Part shown: piece by piece, positions 37,036 to 47,942 of the stretch
How the letters are laid out: each line of letters opens with the position of its first letter
Numbering within the stretch: position 1 is the first letter of the stretch
Origin: Cyanoderma ruficeps
Taxonomy: Eukaryota; Chordata; Aves; Passeriformes; Timaliidae
NCBI GenBank assembly: GCA_008694505.1
Contig: VZDJ01007747.1
Coordinates: 42,910,750-42,974,749 of the forward strand
DNA length: 64,000 nt
Direction: 5' to 3'
Notes under the pieces: generated by a model
Seen by the model: only the letters and a program-made list of their open reading frames with translations
What the model was told of the DNA's origin: nothing
The model's database searches: none
Made by a program: the position numbers and the translations under genes

Positions 37036-40000
37036 TGATGTGAGTGGCCTCCACTCTGCTAAGAGATGCCATAAAAAATGATTTATCCATAGAAACATCC
37101 TTATTTTCCTCCAAGATCTCTTTACTGCATGGACATTAATCAGGGGCCATGCTTTTAGTTCTGTTTTATTGTGAGTCTTTTGCATGATGTCAGCCAGAAA
37201 ATTATATTTATGGATTCCTGAATCTACCACAAGCACTGAAATTCAAAATATAGGGCATCAGTTGGAAGCTAGTGAAAGATAAATGTGATTAAGTAAAATT
37301 ACAACATAGACCTTGATTCTTTTAAGCTCCTTATTTCAATAAATATAAACTACCATAAATAAAAATATAAACAAAGTGTTTATATTTCAAATATATAAAC
37401 AACCAACAAACCAACCAAATAAATAAATAAACATATATATATATTAGTTCAAATATATTTGTCTACCAACTATATTTATTTGCCTTTTTTTTTTAATTTT
37501 ATCTCTTGCTAACATGACAATTAAAAGACATTTTTAGTTCAAAATTTTAAGCCAACATGGAATAATTTAGCAATTGGGTTTAAGTGAAAAATTACAGCAC
37601 ACAAAGGGAGCTTATTTTCCTCTCCTCCAAACTAAAAGAAAACAAGAAAGTCAACACTGGCAATGAAACTGTCCTACAGTACTGAATCTTAATCCTTTTT
37701 TTGTTTCATTCTGCAGATACTTTTTCACACTGGATTGCGAGGGAAAGACAATCAATTCAAATAAACCTCAGAATGGTTGGCCATATTTAGTTTTCACACA
37801 TTATTTTCAATGCTTTAATTTCATGGACGTAACTGATAAAACCAACTTTTTTTTGGTAGATAAGCAAACTGAAAGGGCAGAAAACAATTATTTGCTCAAA
37901 GCCGTACAAGCTAATATTGATAAACTCCTGGTTGTTATTCTGATGCAGCAGAGACTAGATTATGTTTTTTCATTTCTCCTTAGTGGAGATGCTGTTCTGC
38001 AGTCTGACCTCTGGAGCCAATACAGACAAAATTGTGGCATTTGTTAATCTGAAGACTCTCAAGAGAGGGAGAAAATGTGACAGCAAGTATTAGACAGAGT
38101 ACAGGCAAACACACCACAAATAGAGACACGGGTTTTATGGGGAGTTACAGAAGCTATTTTAAGTAAATCTGTCTGAGTCATTACCTTCATTAGTCACACA
38201 AAGAAGAGGATGTCCAAACTGAGAGAATTCGGACAATGTACCTCTCTGGAGGAGGTTTGCCTTCAGATTTCCCATGTTATCCAACATACATTTTATGTGC
38301 TGTGAACAGAAAAGACTGGTGTAGCCAAAGCAGAGGACTACGACAATTTCAAACTAAAAATTCATTAGTCAGGTTAAAAAAAATGTTAGCTGACCTTGAA
38401 CCCCGATATAAACTAAAATAGTCTAACAGCACGTGACTTTTTTAGCACTGTTCCAGAACCTGAGCAATGTGATGACTAAAGGTATAAAACTTGAAGACAC
38501 CCACATGATAAAAAAGGTGCCAAATAAAGAGTAAGGTAAGTACAAGGTGGCCAAGCCATCCTGCCCAATACACATAAAGGAGAACTGGCAAAATTGAGAA
38601 CAAGGTTAGCATTGACAGGAGCAGAGGAGGGAGGAGGTCCCCCTGCTCTGTCTGGGCAGACTGGAATAGCCAAGTAGTATAAAAAAACAGATATGGAAAG
38701 GAAAGACAAAATATCTACCACAGAAAAGCCAAAACAAAACTATGAAAATAAACCAAGAGGAAATGGTTTGATTGTGAGCCAAAAGATTTCAGGCAACATA
38801 TGATGTGAACACAGAATTCTTGACCACATGAGCTTTTTAAAAAAAACCTGTTGAAGCTGCAGTTTAGTTGAGGTCCCAGCAATGAAATACAATGGCCTTC
38901 ATAAAGACAGGTGATATTTTAAGACCTGTCTTGCTGAGCTTTAGTGTTATAAATCTTTCTGATCATTATTGCAAATGTTCCCAGGCAGTCAGTATGACTC
39001 AGCATCAGATTCCCTGCTGACTCAACCTAAAGGAAACTGCTTGTCCCTACAGTTGGTTCTCATAAATAATGTATCTTTTTTTTCTTTAAAACAAATAAAA
39101 GAGTTGTGGCAATTCATTTTGTATGTGTGTAGTTTATCATATAAAATTTCTAGAAGACTTCAAGTGATGGATAAGAAAGAGGTTCACAACAGTTTTATTA
39201 GTTGGGAACATCAATCTTGGTAGCAGAACATGTACTTACATCACTAAACTGTTTCTTGTTGTGTAGGGGCTGTCTGCAAACCCCTGCACTGCCCTTAACT
39301 CTTCCTGGTTATTTCATGCTCTGAGTTACTGGTGCTAAAGATGCATCCTGAGCAAAGAGAGGAAGGGGTTCTGTTACAAAACCAGCAGTGACTAGTAAAG
39401 TACTAGTTTTTATTTTTTTCAATGCATTTAGGTTGCTTTCACCTCTATATATTGCAAACAGTTTAAAATAATTTTATCTGCAGTGCTGTTTCAAAGTTAC
39501 CTGGAGCCAATTAAAATCTGCTCATTTTACTTACACAGGCTTAGGTTCAATCTTTACACAGGAGTGAACCCCTGCCATCTTACAAGCGAGGGCAAAAATT
39601 ACTTGGACCATGAAAATGGATGAGCCTCTTGTCTTTTTACCTGGTGGAAAAGTATATTTTCTTTATTTAAAAATTCCAGTTTAATTGTTTCTTGTTTTCT
39701 TTGTTCATTCTCAGACAAAACACATACTCATCACCTGTGCTTACCAGCTGGCAAAACTGTGTTTTGTTTTAGCACATTGATTATGGTCATAAAGTACCTT
39801 TATAAATATAATCAATGCAAGTGTTCACCAGCTGGTTTATGCACTGTTTTTTCGCTGTCAAGAAACCATTACATTAACAATATTTGCAATCTATGCTTTA
39901 TTTTAAAATGTATAACAAAGATCTGACAGTAACACATCACTGCAATGGAAAAAGCATCCATTTGTCTTTGGTTCATTGACCATCTTTAGATTTGACCAGG

Positions 40001-43000
40001 TAAGTCAATTAGTGATATCTCTTTTTTCTGTTTGAATCTTTGACTCCCTGTGCAATTTCCCTTTCTGTAGGTGCCTGATTCAGATACTAGATGAGTGCCA
40101 GTGATTTAGAAGCTCAATGACTTGATATACAAAGGAGACTAAAAGTCCCCTTTGAGTAGCCAGCAGAATTTTCAGAAGTAGCTTAATAAATTGTTGTTAA
40201 AGTCCTGCTGAGAATCAGCAAACTTCCTGGACAGACAATGCTGATCACATGAAATCTGAAGTGGAAAAAAAAAAATCCACCCATCCATGCATCCATTGAA
40301 GAAAGGGACAAGTCACTACAATTTTTACTGTTATTTCCATTCTGACCATATCTCCAGTGACATGCAAGTGTGATGAATTTGCACACCTTGATGAAAGCAG
40401 GTTATGGGTATGTGTTCTTTTTTATCAAATTTCTTTATGAGGGAATGATATTATGTACCGTATGCGGCGTTTCTGAGTATATAAAAGGAGAAAACATAAT
40501 GTGTTTTCCTCAGAGAATGGGATTTATGTGCTGCAAATGCCTGATATGAAGGAATGGCTTTGTGAGGGATTACTGTCAATACTGCCTGTTTATGAATCAA
40601 AACCTATTCAGCAATCGCAAGCAGCTGGAAGCTGAACATCTGGGCCAAGAGTCAGCAGAAAATTTTGCTACCTCTGGATATTGTTTTTGTAGGGGATCAG
40701 TTTATCTAGGTTGAAATACAGGCCAGCTGTGAGAAGCCAAATGGAGAAATAAACTTCCCTCGATGGAGCAAGGACAGCAAAGCCAGCATGAAAGGAAGTA
40801 TAGAATCTTTTCCTTATTGTCTTCTTGAACAGTATGCAGAGGTAAACAGGGAGAGAAGAACTTGAATGTCTCCTCCAAGGGGTACGCCAGTGTCTTATGG
40901 GCAGGAAGAAATAAAAAACAACCTCCTCAGGCAATGGGCTGTAGCTGTGGGTTTTATCCTCCCCTAGTGCAGACTCAAACTGGGATTTTAGGAAATTGCA
41001 GAGGGGACATCCCTCTGCAAGCTTTGCTTGAAAAAGGGGTATGTGACTGAGTGGGTTTGGTCAGAAGGTATTTTACCAGGAATACAAAGTAATTTCTCCC
41101 CTAATTTCTAATATACATGCTAAGGAGTTCAAACTTCTTTCCAGGTTGTACAAGGACTTGCTTCTTTTCTCTCTGTAAAAATGTGCAATGAAGTAATTTC
41201 AAGCTTTCCTGTTGAATTTTATGTGCTTTCAATTAGACCTTTTAAGGGGTCTAATAAAATGAGAGGCTGTCTTTTAAGGGGAGTATAACAGAGCTTAGGC
41301 AGTAATTAATCCTTCCTTTTACTTTTAAAAAATGAATGTGACAAAAGGCTGCACTTTTAATGACGGCTGAACACTGGGTAGGGAAGTGGGATGTCTCCAG
41401 GACCAGCATTAGCTTCGACAATCTGACCTCCACCATCACAACCATGACATGATCAAGGTTATTTACTAAAACCAAGGTCTTGATTTTGGCAACACAGAAC
41501 TTCGTTTGACAAGCCTAAAACAGTAAAACTGACGTTTTTGCGTGCTAAATGTGCACACTAGGCTAAAAATATTTTGGAAGATTTCAGCCAAGACAACCCA
41601 TCTTAGCACCAATCATTTGTAAACTATGCTACCAAAACATATTTCATCCTCAGGATATCAGGTAGAGGATAAAAAAGCACATGGATCTACAGAGTGAAGG
41701 CAAATCTACCTACTGACCCCTCCTGAGGGCATGACTGTTTCTCCACACAATGCAATTTTTATTTTCAGTTTGCTTAGTGGAAAATGGCTCTAAGAAAAAT
41801 ATAGGAACAAAAGTCAACATAAATTTTAATGTTCCTTAGCGTTTGTGCACTCAGCTTTGCAACCTTATTTCAGGAAATTAATGGAATTGTTCTTCAGTGT
41901 GATTATTTATTTGTAATAAGGTTGTACAAGAGTTTATAAATTGTGATGTTAGTAAACAAGACTTACATTCCCTGGCTGGGGAAAAACAGGCTTTTATATT
42001 AACAGCTAGTGTTGCAACGTCTCGTTGTTTCTTCATGTTCATGAAGTCATTTTTCTTTACAGCCACTACAACAGCAAATGGTTCTGTCATTAAGCTCTTC
42101 ACAGAAATTTACTGTGATTTCATTGAAACAGAAAAGAGACAATGCTTTGAGACTTCAAAGGATTTCTTAATGCACTTCACTAATTTCTGCTTTATTTGAA
42201 AACTGCTCTTCAATATAGACGCAGCTTCCCCCTGCCTGAAATAATTCCTGTTATTGCCACCTCTCTATGCCCAGCCATAGAATGGGTTTGCTGGCTTGTC
42301 AGATTTAATCTCTAAAAAGCAGCAAAGTTATCAAAATCTGTCAAAAATATATGTGCATTAATATCTGATTTAGCCCATGAAGACAAGGAATGGAGTGTGA
42401 AGTGTATGGCTGAACAGTCTAATGAAATTTTAATGGAGCTTCAGTTCTATTTATTGGATCTGTATTTGTAACAAAGTTTACTTCTTTCGTTATTTCAAAA
42501 ATTGTCAGTGTTTAACAGAATTCTGACCATAATATCATACTATCCAGAGCAATTCAACTGCACAGGCCACAGCCCCTGCAATTTCGCCTCTCTCCAAGGG
42601 AAAAAAAAAAAGAAAAAACCTGCCACATAATATGTGATGAGATGAAAAACACAAAATAGAACTGTACAAACTACTAATACTGGAATGTCATGTTCTAGGA
42701 AGACACTGGGATGACCACAGTGAAGGAAAAATATTAGGTTAGTGTGGTCAATCCATTTTTGTTAGCATGACTTATTTCCAGTTGTATTTCTGTTACATAG
42801 AGGGTTTTCAGCCACGGCTCATTATTTTATCCCTGGATTTTTCTGCTTCAAGTAACTTCTTGTCTAAATTCATGAAGATCTCACAGGAAAGGTAACAGAA
42901 ATTGGAAACAGAAGGCACAGAATATCAACAACTGATGATCAAAAGAGTCTAGATTAGGTTCTGCGCCAGACCACAGGAGGAAAACATTCCTCTACCAAAA

Positions 43001-45239
43001 ACCCAGAGTGGTTTAGTGCCTTGAATAAGATAGACAAGATCAACATCAGTGCCCCCACTGAGTCACTAAAACTTGTCCTATGAATATGCTTTTTAAAAAC
43101 TAGAGCCTAAATACTCACCTTTGTTTCATGTTTTACAGCATCTTTGCAATAAAATAGTACCTCTATGCTATACTCTCACAGATAAAGGGCAGAAAGACTG
43201 GTATTTTGCAATATATCATGTCAGTACAGAATTAAACACCTTTTTGTATTGACACAAATTCTTGAAATTGAAAATTTGGCTGTCGTATTTTTCTGAAAGC
43301 AGGCAAAAGAACAAAATCTGCAGATTTCCTAACATCTTGACACTTATGTCTACCTAGAAATACAAATATTGAAATATGACAATGCCTCTGGATCTAATCC
43401 TCATTTGTAGAACTTTTAAAAATGTTTCTAAATGTCTTTCCAAACTCTGATCGGAATTTGCACACAGAGTCACATCCTTTGTATTTCAGGTCCTTCTGCC
43501 ATCTTCTGATCTTAGTTTAGTGAAAAGGAAAAAATGATAATGAAACATAATTTGGATGCTTTGTTCTTGCAACTTCTGTCTGTACTCCACTTTGCTTTTA
43601 TTTGATTTATTCTATCCTATAAAGGGAAACAATTTAAAAGAAGAAAATAAACTCCAAAACCCACATAACCAACCAAAAATAAAGGATTGAAAGAACCAAG
43701 ATTCTAAAGAATCTATTCCAAGTGAGCAGAAGTTCAAAGAAGAAATGTTGTGTTGTCAGATGAAAAGGAGAGGAAAGATTCAGATGACTCTTCACAGAAA
43801 GGGGTTGGATTAGAACATTGTAATTGTAAGTAAAAAAATCCTCCTTACTGTAGTTCAATAATCAATGCCAAAAATAGCAATTAAATAGGGAATAATGGTA
43901 GTGGTTAAAGAAAGTTTTAGTGACAAAAATTAGAGCAGACTTGCCTTTTGTTGCTAAACCTGGAGAGTTGCATCAGGTTTCCTAAAATCTTCTTCTGCTG
44001 GCACTCCTTGAAACATGAATCAGCAGCTTCTGTGTCCATGGAGTGATGATGACTGTTGGGAGAAGGAAGAACAATTGTTCCTGCCCCAGCCACAGTATGA
44101 TTTTCATCCATGACTGGAGGAATCTGGGGGGCTTTTTCTAAAGACAGGGGCACATCCAGATGGGACAGGCCAGACTTCCTAGCAGAATTTATTTTTTGAG
44201 AATAGGAATTTAGATCCAACAAACAGCTGAGTCGTACGACCTCTAAAATGGCTTGACTTCTAGTGAGAGTGCTTCCCTCACCTTTGTGGCCCTGGCCTCA
44301 GTTTGGTAGCCCACTTCTGACACTGCTAAGTACAAGGAACAAAGCACAGATTGGTGTGCTTGGAGTTTCATTTCCTCTTAGGCAGTCTCAGAAATAACAC
44401 ATGAAAACATGTGTGGAGCTTTCAGGAAATCCTAGTATATAAAACTGTCACATGAAAGACCAATAGGATTGAGGAAAGCTGAGGTTTGCTCTGCTCTTGC
44501 TTTGCCTTCTTCACACAACTGGATTGGGAAGGAAATAACCCAAGATTGGCCAATTCTAACCTACCCTCTCACAAATCACCCTGTAGATTCATTAGAGCAG
44601 CTCTAAGGGAGAGGGACTAAGTGACTTCTCTTCAACCTCAAAAACAAGATAATCCAAGCTTTTATAAAATGAGACCTGCCTTTCTGTGTCAGAACAATCA
44701 GAGTTCCATCCCTCCTACCTGAAATCAGAGGAGTTCAAGGAGATGCAGTATTTTGGCAGGATTTGTGTATTCAGCACAGACATACGTCTGAAAAATACTT
44801 TTCCAAACCGGCTTTGGACATTCTCCAAAGGCAGCTCCAGCAGAGATCAAGGTCTGACAGAGCCCAGAGCTTGTGTCTCAGAGACAATTGTTACAAAAGC
44901 GTGGGGTCCAGGGACAAATAGCTAAGGAGTGTGCTCATGATCACTGTCCTTTATTGCTTCCACCAAGCCAGCAGCCTTAGTCTTTAGGCAGACAGCCCTC
45001 ATTCCTAGCCAACACTAAAACTGGACAAAAAAACTGGGTGGGATTCTTTCTTGGCTACAGACAAGTGCTGATAGGGTGTCAGTAATTTGGATGACAAGGA
45101 AAACATTTCTTCAGCACTACCTGTCTTTCAGGCAGTATTTGGTCTCAGGATACCAGCAGCCTACTTGTTCCTCCTTGCTAAGGATTCTGCAAAGCAGGAG
45201 GGGACAACAGTCCTCTGAGTAAAGGCTTTTAGGTGACCA
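37036..45239. other. Unique AT-rich DNA, no gene recognised
   Basis: About 8.2 kb of mostly AT-rich sequence. It includes a simple-sequence patch at 37391-37445 and, at about 39770-39910, an AT-rich stretch with caudal/homeobox-like cores that could be a conserved non-coding element. A 101-codon minus-strand frame (43917-44222) is not a recognisable protein. No repeat family was identified. Confidence 0.4.
37391..37445. repeat. AT-rich simple repeat (AACC/AAAT/TA)
   Basis: A compound low-complexity patch: AACCAACAAACCAACC, then AAATAAATAAATAA, then a (TA)n run through ATATATATAT. Confidence 0.85.
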
Positions 45240-45589
45240 TAGACTGCTAAACACAAGATATTGGGAGGGGACACAGCCAGGACAGGCGGCCACAACTGAC
45301 CCAAGGGACATCCCAAACCACAGGGCCTCATGCTCAGCATATAAAGCCAGGGCAGTAAGAAGGAAAGAGGCACATTAAGAGTGAAAGCTGAACACTTGCC
45401 TGCCCACTAGGGAATGAATTCCTTGCTTTGCTTTGCTTCTGTGCATGACTTTTGCTTTATCTATTAAACTGCATTCATCTCAACCCATGAGTTTTCTCAC
45501 TTTTCTGATTCTCTCCCCCATCCCACTGTGGGAGAGGGATTGAGTGCCTGTGTGGGACTTTACTTGCCAGCTGAGGTTAGACCACGACA
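45240..45589 (+). mobile_element. ERVL-type LTR, plus strand, 5'-truncated
   Basis: The 3' two thirds of an avian ERVL-like LTR. Landmarks are GGGAGGGGACACAGCCAGGA, the TATA box TATAAA at 45340-45345, the polyadenylation signal ATTAAA at 45463-45468, TCTCCCCCATCCCACTG, and the terminal GGTTAGACCACGACA. The U3 start is not recognisable upstream of about 45240, so the left edge is approximate. No viral coding region adjoins it. It belongs to the same broad family as the LTRs at 15866 and 53666. Confidence 0.82.
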
Positions 45590-46079
45590 CGCCTATAGAT
45601 ATTATTTTATTATGGTGATATGTTTTAATAGTCCAGACAACAGAAGCAAGAAAAGCTATCTTGGTGCTATAAATTGTACAGATTAGCTGTAATGTTATAT
45701 TTAGTATCGCACAAAATAGATGTGCTGGCTGCTTCACTCAGACAAGGAACATTTTCTCTTTCTGTTTAGTGGGCAACAAATCATCAGCCTAGAACTGTGC
45801 TTTGTGTTCTAAAAATCCCAATTTAATTTCTTTTTTGGTTTTAACTTTGTCTCTTTTTGTGGACTCCTTATTGCAGACATCACACACACTCTTGTGATGA
45901 GTTAACCATGATTAAGAACCAAATTCCCACCCAGGCTCTCATGTAGAAGCTAATCATATAAGGATAAGGGAGAAAATAGGATGAGAAAGCTCATGAGTAG
46001 AGATAAACAGAGGTGCATCACTTTACTTACAGTCATTGCCAAAACAGGCTCAACTTTGAGAAAGCTATCAGCATCTGAG
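45590..46079. other. Unique DNA between LTR and CR1
   Basis: About 490 bases of AT-rich sequence directly after the LTR terminus. It shows no viral internal sequence, primer-binding site or gene, which supports a solo LTR upstream. Confidence 0.45.
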
Positions 46080-46273
46080 TGCTCTGCCCAGGGAAGTGGC
46101 TCAGTCATTGTCCCTGGTGGCATTTAAAGATGTGTGAATGTGACACTCTTGAACATGGTTTTATGATGGGCTTGGCCCAGTTAGGTTAACCTTGGACATA
46201 AACAATCTAAGTTAAACTTGGACATAAACAATCTTAAAGTTCTTTTCCAACCCAAAGGATTCTGTGACTCTAA
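46080..46273 (+). mobile_element. CR1 LINE fragment with internal duplication
   Basis: A diverged plus-strand CR1 3' end: GCTCTGCCCAGGGAAGTGGC, TGTCCCTGGTGGCATTTAAA, GAACATGGTTTTATGATGGG, TTCTTTTCCAACCCAAAGGA and TTCTGTGACTCT. Near its 3' end a 26-28 base block around CTTGGACATAAACAATCT occurs twice in tandem (46186-46211, 46212-46239). The subfamily resembles the copy at 3690. Confidence 0.9.
46186..46239. repeat. 26/28-bp tandem duplication in CR1
   Basis: Adjacent copies share CTTGGACATAAACAATCT and differ only by one substitution and a 2-base length change. They are much more alike than the surrounding CR1 is to its family, so the duplication is younger than the insertion. Confidence 0.9.
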
Positions 46274-46410
46274 TTTGTTGCAAATTAACTAGATTTGGGT
46301 AGTGAGAAAAAAAAAAGCTACTACCTTTTCTCTGCCAAGTGTAACTTCATTCTCTTGTTCCCTGCCTGATAGTAAATGATATGCATTCAATAACTTCACT
46401 GAGTCTTTGA

Positions 46411-46553
46411 AATCATAGAATCATAGGATGGTTTGGTTTGGAATGGACCTTAAGGAGCACCTAGTTCCAACCCCTGCCATGGGCAGGGACATTTTTCACT
46501 AGGCCAGCTCACTCAGAACCCCATCCAGCCTGGTCCTGAACACTTGCAGGGAT
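46411..46553 (-). mobile_element. CR1 LINE fragment, reverse orientation
   Basis: An antisense CR1 3' end beginning AATCATAGAATCATAGGATG, then GAATGGACCTTAAGGAGCAC, CCTGCCATGGGCAGGGACAT and AACCCCATCCAGCCTGGTCC. About 140 bases remain. The cardinal CR1 3' blocks are better preserved here than in the copy at 46080. Confidence 0.94.
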
Positions 46554-46816
46554 GCTCCATGGGGATGTAAGGGACGTGACAGCATCACCCGGGAACCTAT
46601 GGAAGTGCCTGAGGCATGAACAGCCATGTTTGGGCAGCAGGGAGCTGCAGGGATTCCTGAGGTGGGGAGTCCATGTGCCGTCCCATGTTGTTACACCCCT
46701 CTCCAGTCCTTCTGGAAAAGCTGGGAACACACCCTCTCCCTCCAAACCTTTCCAGGAGTGCATGCTGCAGCTGCCCAGGAATGTGCAAGGAAGAGCTGGG
46801 GCTGGCACAGGGAGGA
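46554..46816. other. GC-rich segment between CR1 and LTR
   Basis: About 260 bases with a composition unlike the AT-rich norm. No repeat family was recognised. Long frames cross it on both strands (up to 164 codons on the minus strand, 46509-47003), but they run on into the LTR and CR1 and so are not genes. It may be unrecognised repeat sequence. Confidence 0.35.
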
Positions 46817-47450
46817 TGTCCTGAGGTGACTTTATGATGCTTGTATCCCCAGTCATCTGTTCTGTTTGTGTGGGATATTGTGTTCTGCATCTTTGAGACT
46901 GGTTCTGAGAGTGAAGGGGAGAAAGAAGAGGTGCAGAGTTTGTTTGGACAAACTGCACTCGCTCCTTCACATTCTGCTCCTGGAGTGTGCTCGTCTGAGG
47001 CACAGACAGCGGGACATAGATCTCCTGTGCTTTTAGTTAGTTTAGCTAGCTGGGGCAGAGAAGATCCCCGGATTGTTGTTTTTTCTTTTTATTGGAACTG
47101 TTTAAACCTGTCCTGGACTGAAAAACCCAGGAGAGCACTGGGAGCTCACACCTGCGGCCCACCAAGGCCTGGACCTCTGGAGGGACTGAAGAGAGACTGA
47201 GCGAGCTGAGCTACCCATGGCAGGGACTTTCTGAATTTGCCATCTCATTTCAAAACAGCAAAAGCTTTTATTGTTTCATATTATTCACTTTTTAAGCTTG
47301 CGGGCACTTTGTTTGTTAATAAATAGCTTTTTCTGCTTTTCTCTAAGGAGATTTTTTCCCAGACCAGTTGGGGGAGGGACCATTCAGGTTTGCTTTTCCA
47401 GAGGGACCCCATTCGGAGGTTTCCTCCCAAATTTGCCCTAAACCAGAACA
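46817..47450 (+). mobile_element. Retroviral LTR, near full length, probable solo LTR
   Basis: A 634-base LTR in plus orientation. It starts TGTCCTGAGGTGAC and ends CCCTAAACCAGAACA, so the ends form the imperfect inverted TG...CA repeat of LTRs. It contains AAGCTTTTATTGTTTCATAT, a polyadenylation signal AATAAA at 47318-47323, and a G-rich tail (CCAGTTGGGGGAGGGACC). Flanking 5-mers GAGGA (46812-46816) and GAGAA (47451-47455) differ by one base and are a probable target-site duplication. No internal viral genes are adjacent. From memory the family is common in songbirds; I do not give it a database name. Confidence 0.82.
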
Positions 47451-47609
47451 GAGAAGATGTAGGGAAAGTCCTGATTTGGGGTGGTTGTTGTGGGGAGGCT
47501 GCCCTGGGTCAGAGGAGGGGACCTGCGGCCCTCAGCGGGGGCTGTGACCTGCAGGTGCCCCTGTGGATGGGGACATCTGAGGGATGCTGGCACTGGGGAT
47601 GTCTGAGGG
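47451..47609. other. GC-rich DNA running into a gap
   Basis: G-rich sequence in which a motif near CATCTGAGGGATGCTGG begins to repeat (GGGGACATCTGAGGG at about 47570 and GGGGATGTCTGAGGG just before the gap). This looks like the left edge of a minisatellite with a unit near 25 bases. Confidence 0.5.
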
Positions 47610-47798
47610 NNNNNNNNNNNNNNNNNNNNNNNNNNNNNNNNNNNNNNNNNNNNNNNNNNNNNNNNNNNNNNNNNNNNNNNNNNNNNNNNNNNNNNNNNNN
47701 NNNNNNNNNNNNNNNNNNNNNNNNNNNNNNNNNNNNNNNNNNNNNNNNNNNNNNNNNNNNNNNNNNNNNNNNNNNNNNNNNNNNNNNNNNNNNNNNNN
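47610..47798. other. Assembly gap (189 N)
   Basis: A run of 189 Ns. The left flank is starting to repeat and the right flank is T/G-rich low complexity, so the gap probably hides tandem or G-rich sequence. Apparent long frames through it are artefacts. Confidence 0.98.
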
Positions 47799-47942
47799 TT
47801 TGCTTGGGTTTGTTGGGGGTTGGAAGGTTCCCAGTATTTTTCATTGTTTTGGGTTCTTTCAATTTTGTTTTGGTTTTTTTTTGGGGGGGTTGTTGTTGAT
47901 GGTGGTGGTAGTGTTTTTTTTCTTGGGGTTTTTTTAATTAGT
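47799..47942. repeat. Strand-asymmetric T/G-rich low-complexity DNA
   Basis: About 145 bases are built almost wholly from T and G, including TTTTTTTTTTGGGGGGG and TGATGGTGGTGGTAG. There are very few C or A bases on the plus strand. It is probably decayed simple repeat at the gap edge. Confidence 0.8.

Noticed and set aside
43917..44222. 101-codon minus-strand frame of protein-like composition
   Set aside because: No recognisable family or good splice bounds; kept only as a note.
46509..47003. 164-codon minus-strand open frame, among the longest in the window
   Set aside because: It overlaps the CR1 at 46411-46553 and the LTR starting at 46817, lies in locally GC-rich DNA where stops are rarer, and has no recognisable domain.
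47390..47899. 169-codon plus-strand frame
   Set aside because: It runs through the 189-base gap, so most of its length is unknown residues, and its start lies within the LTR end.
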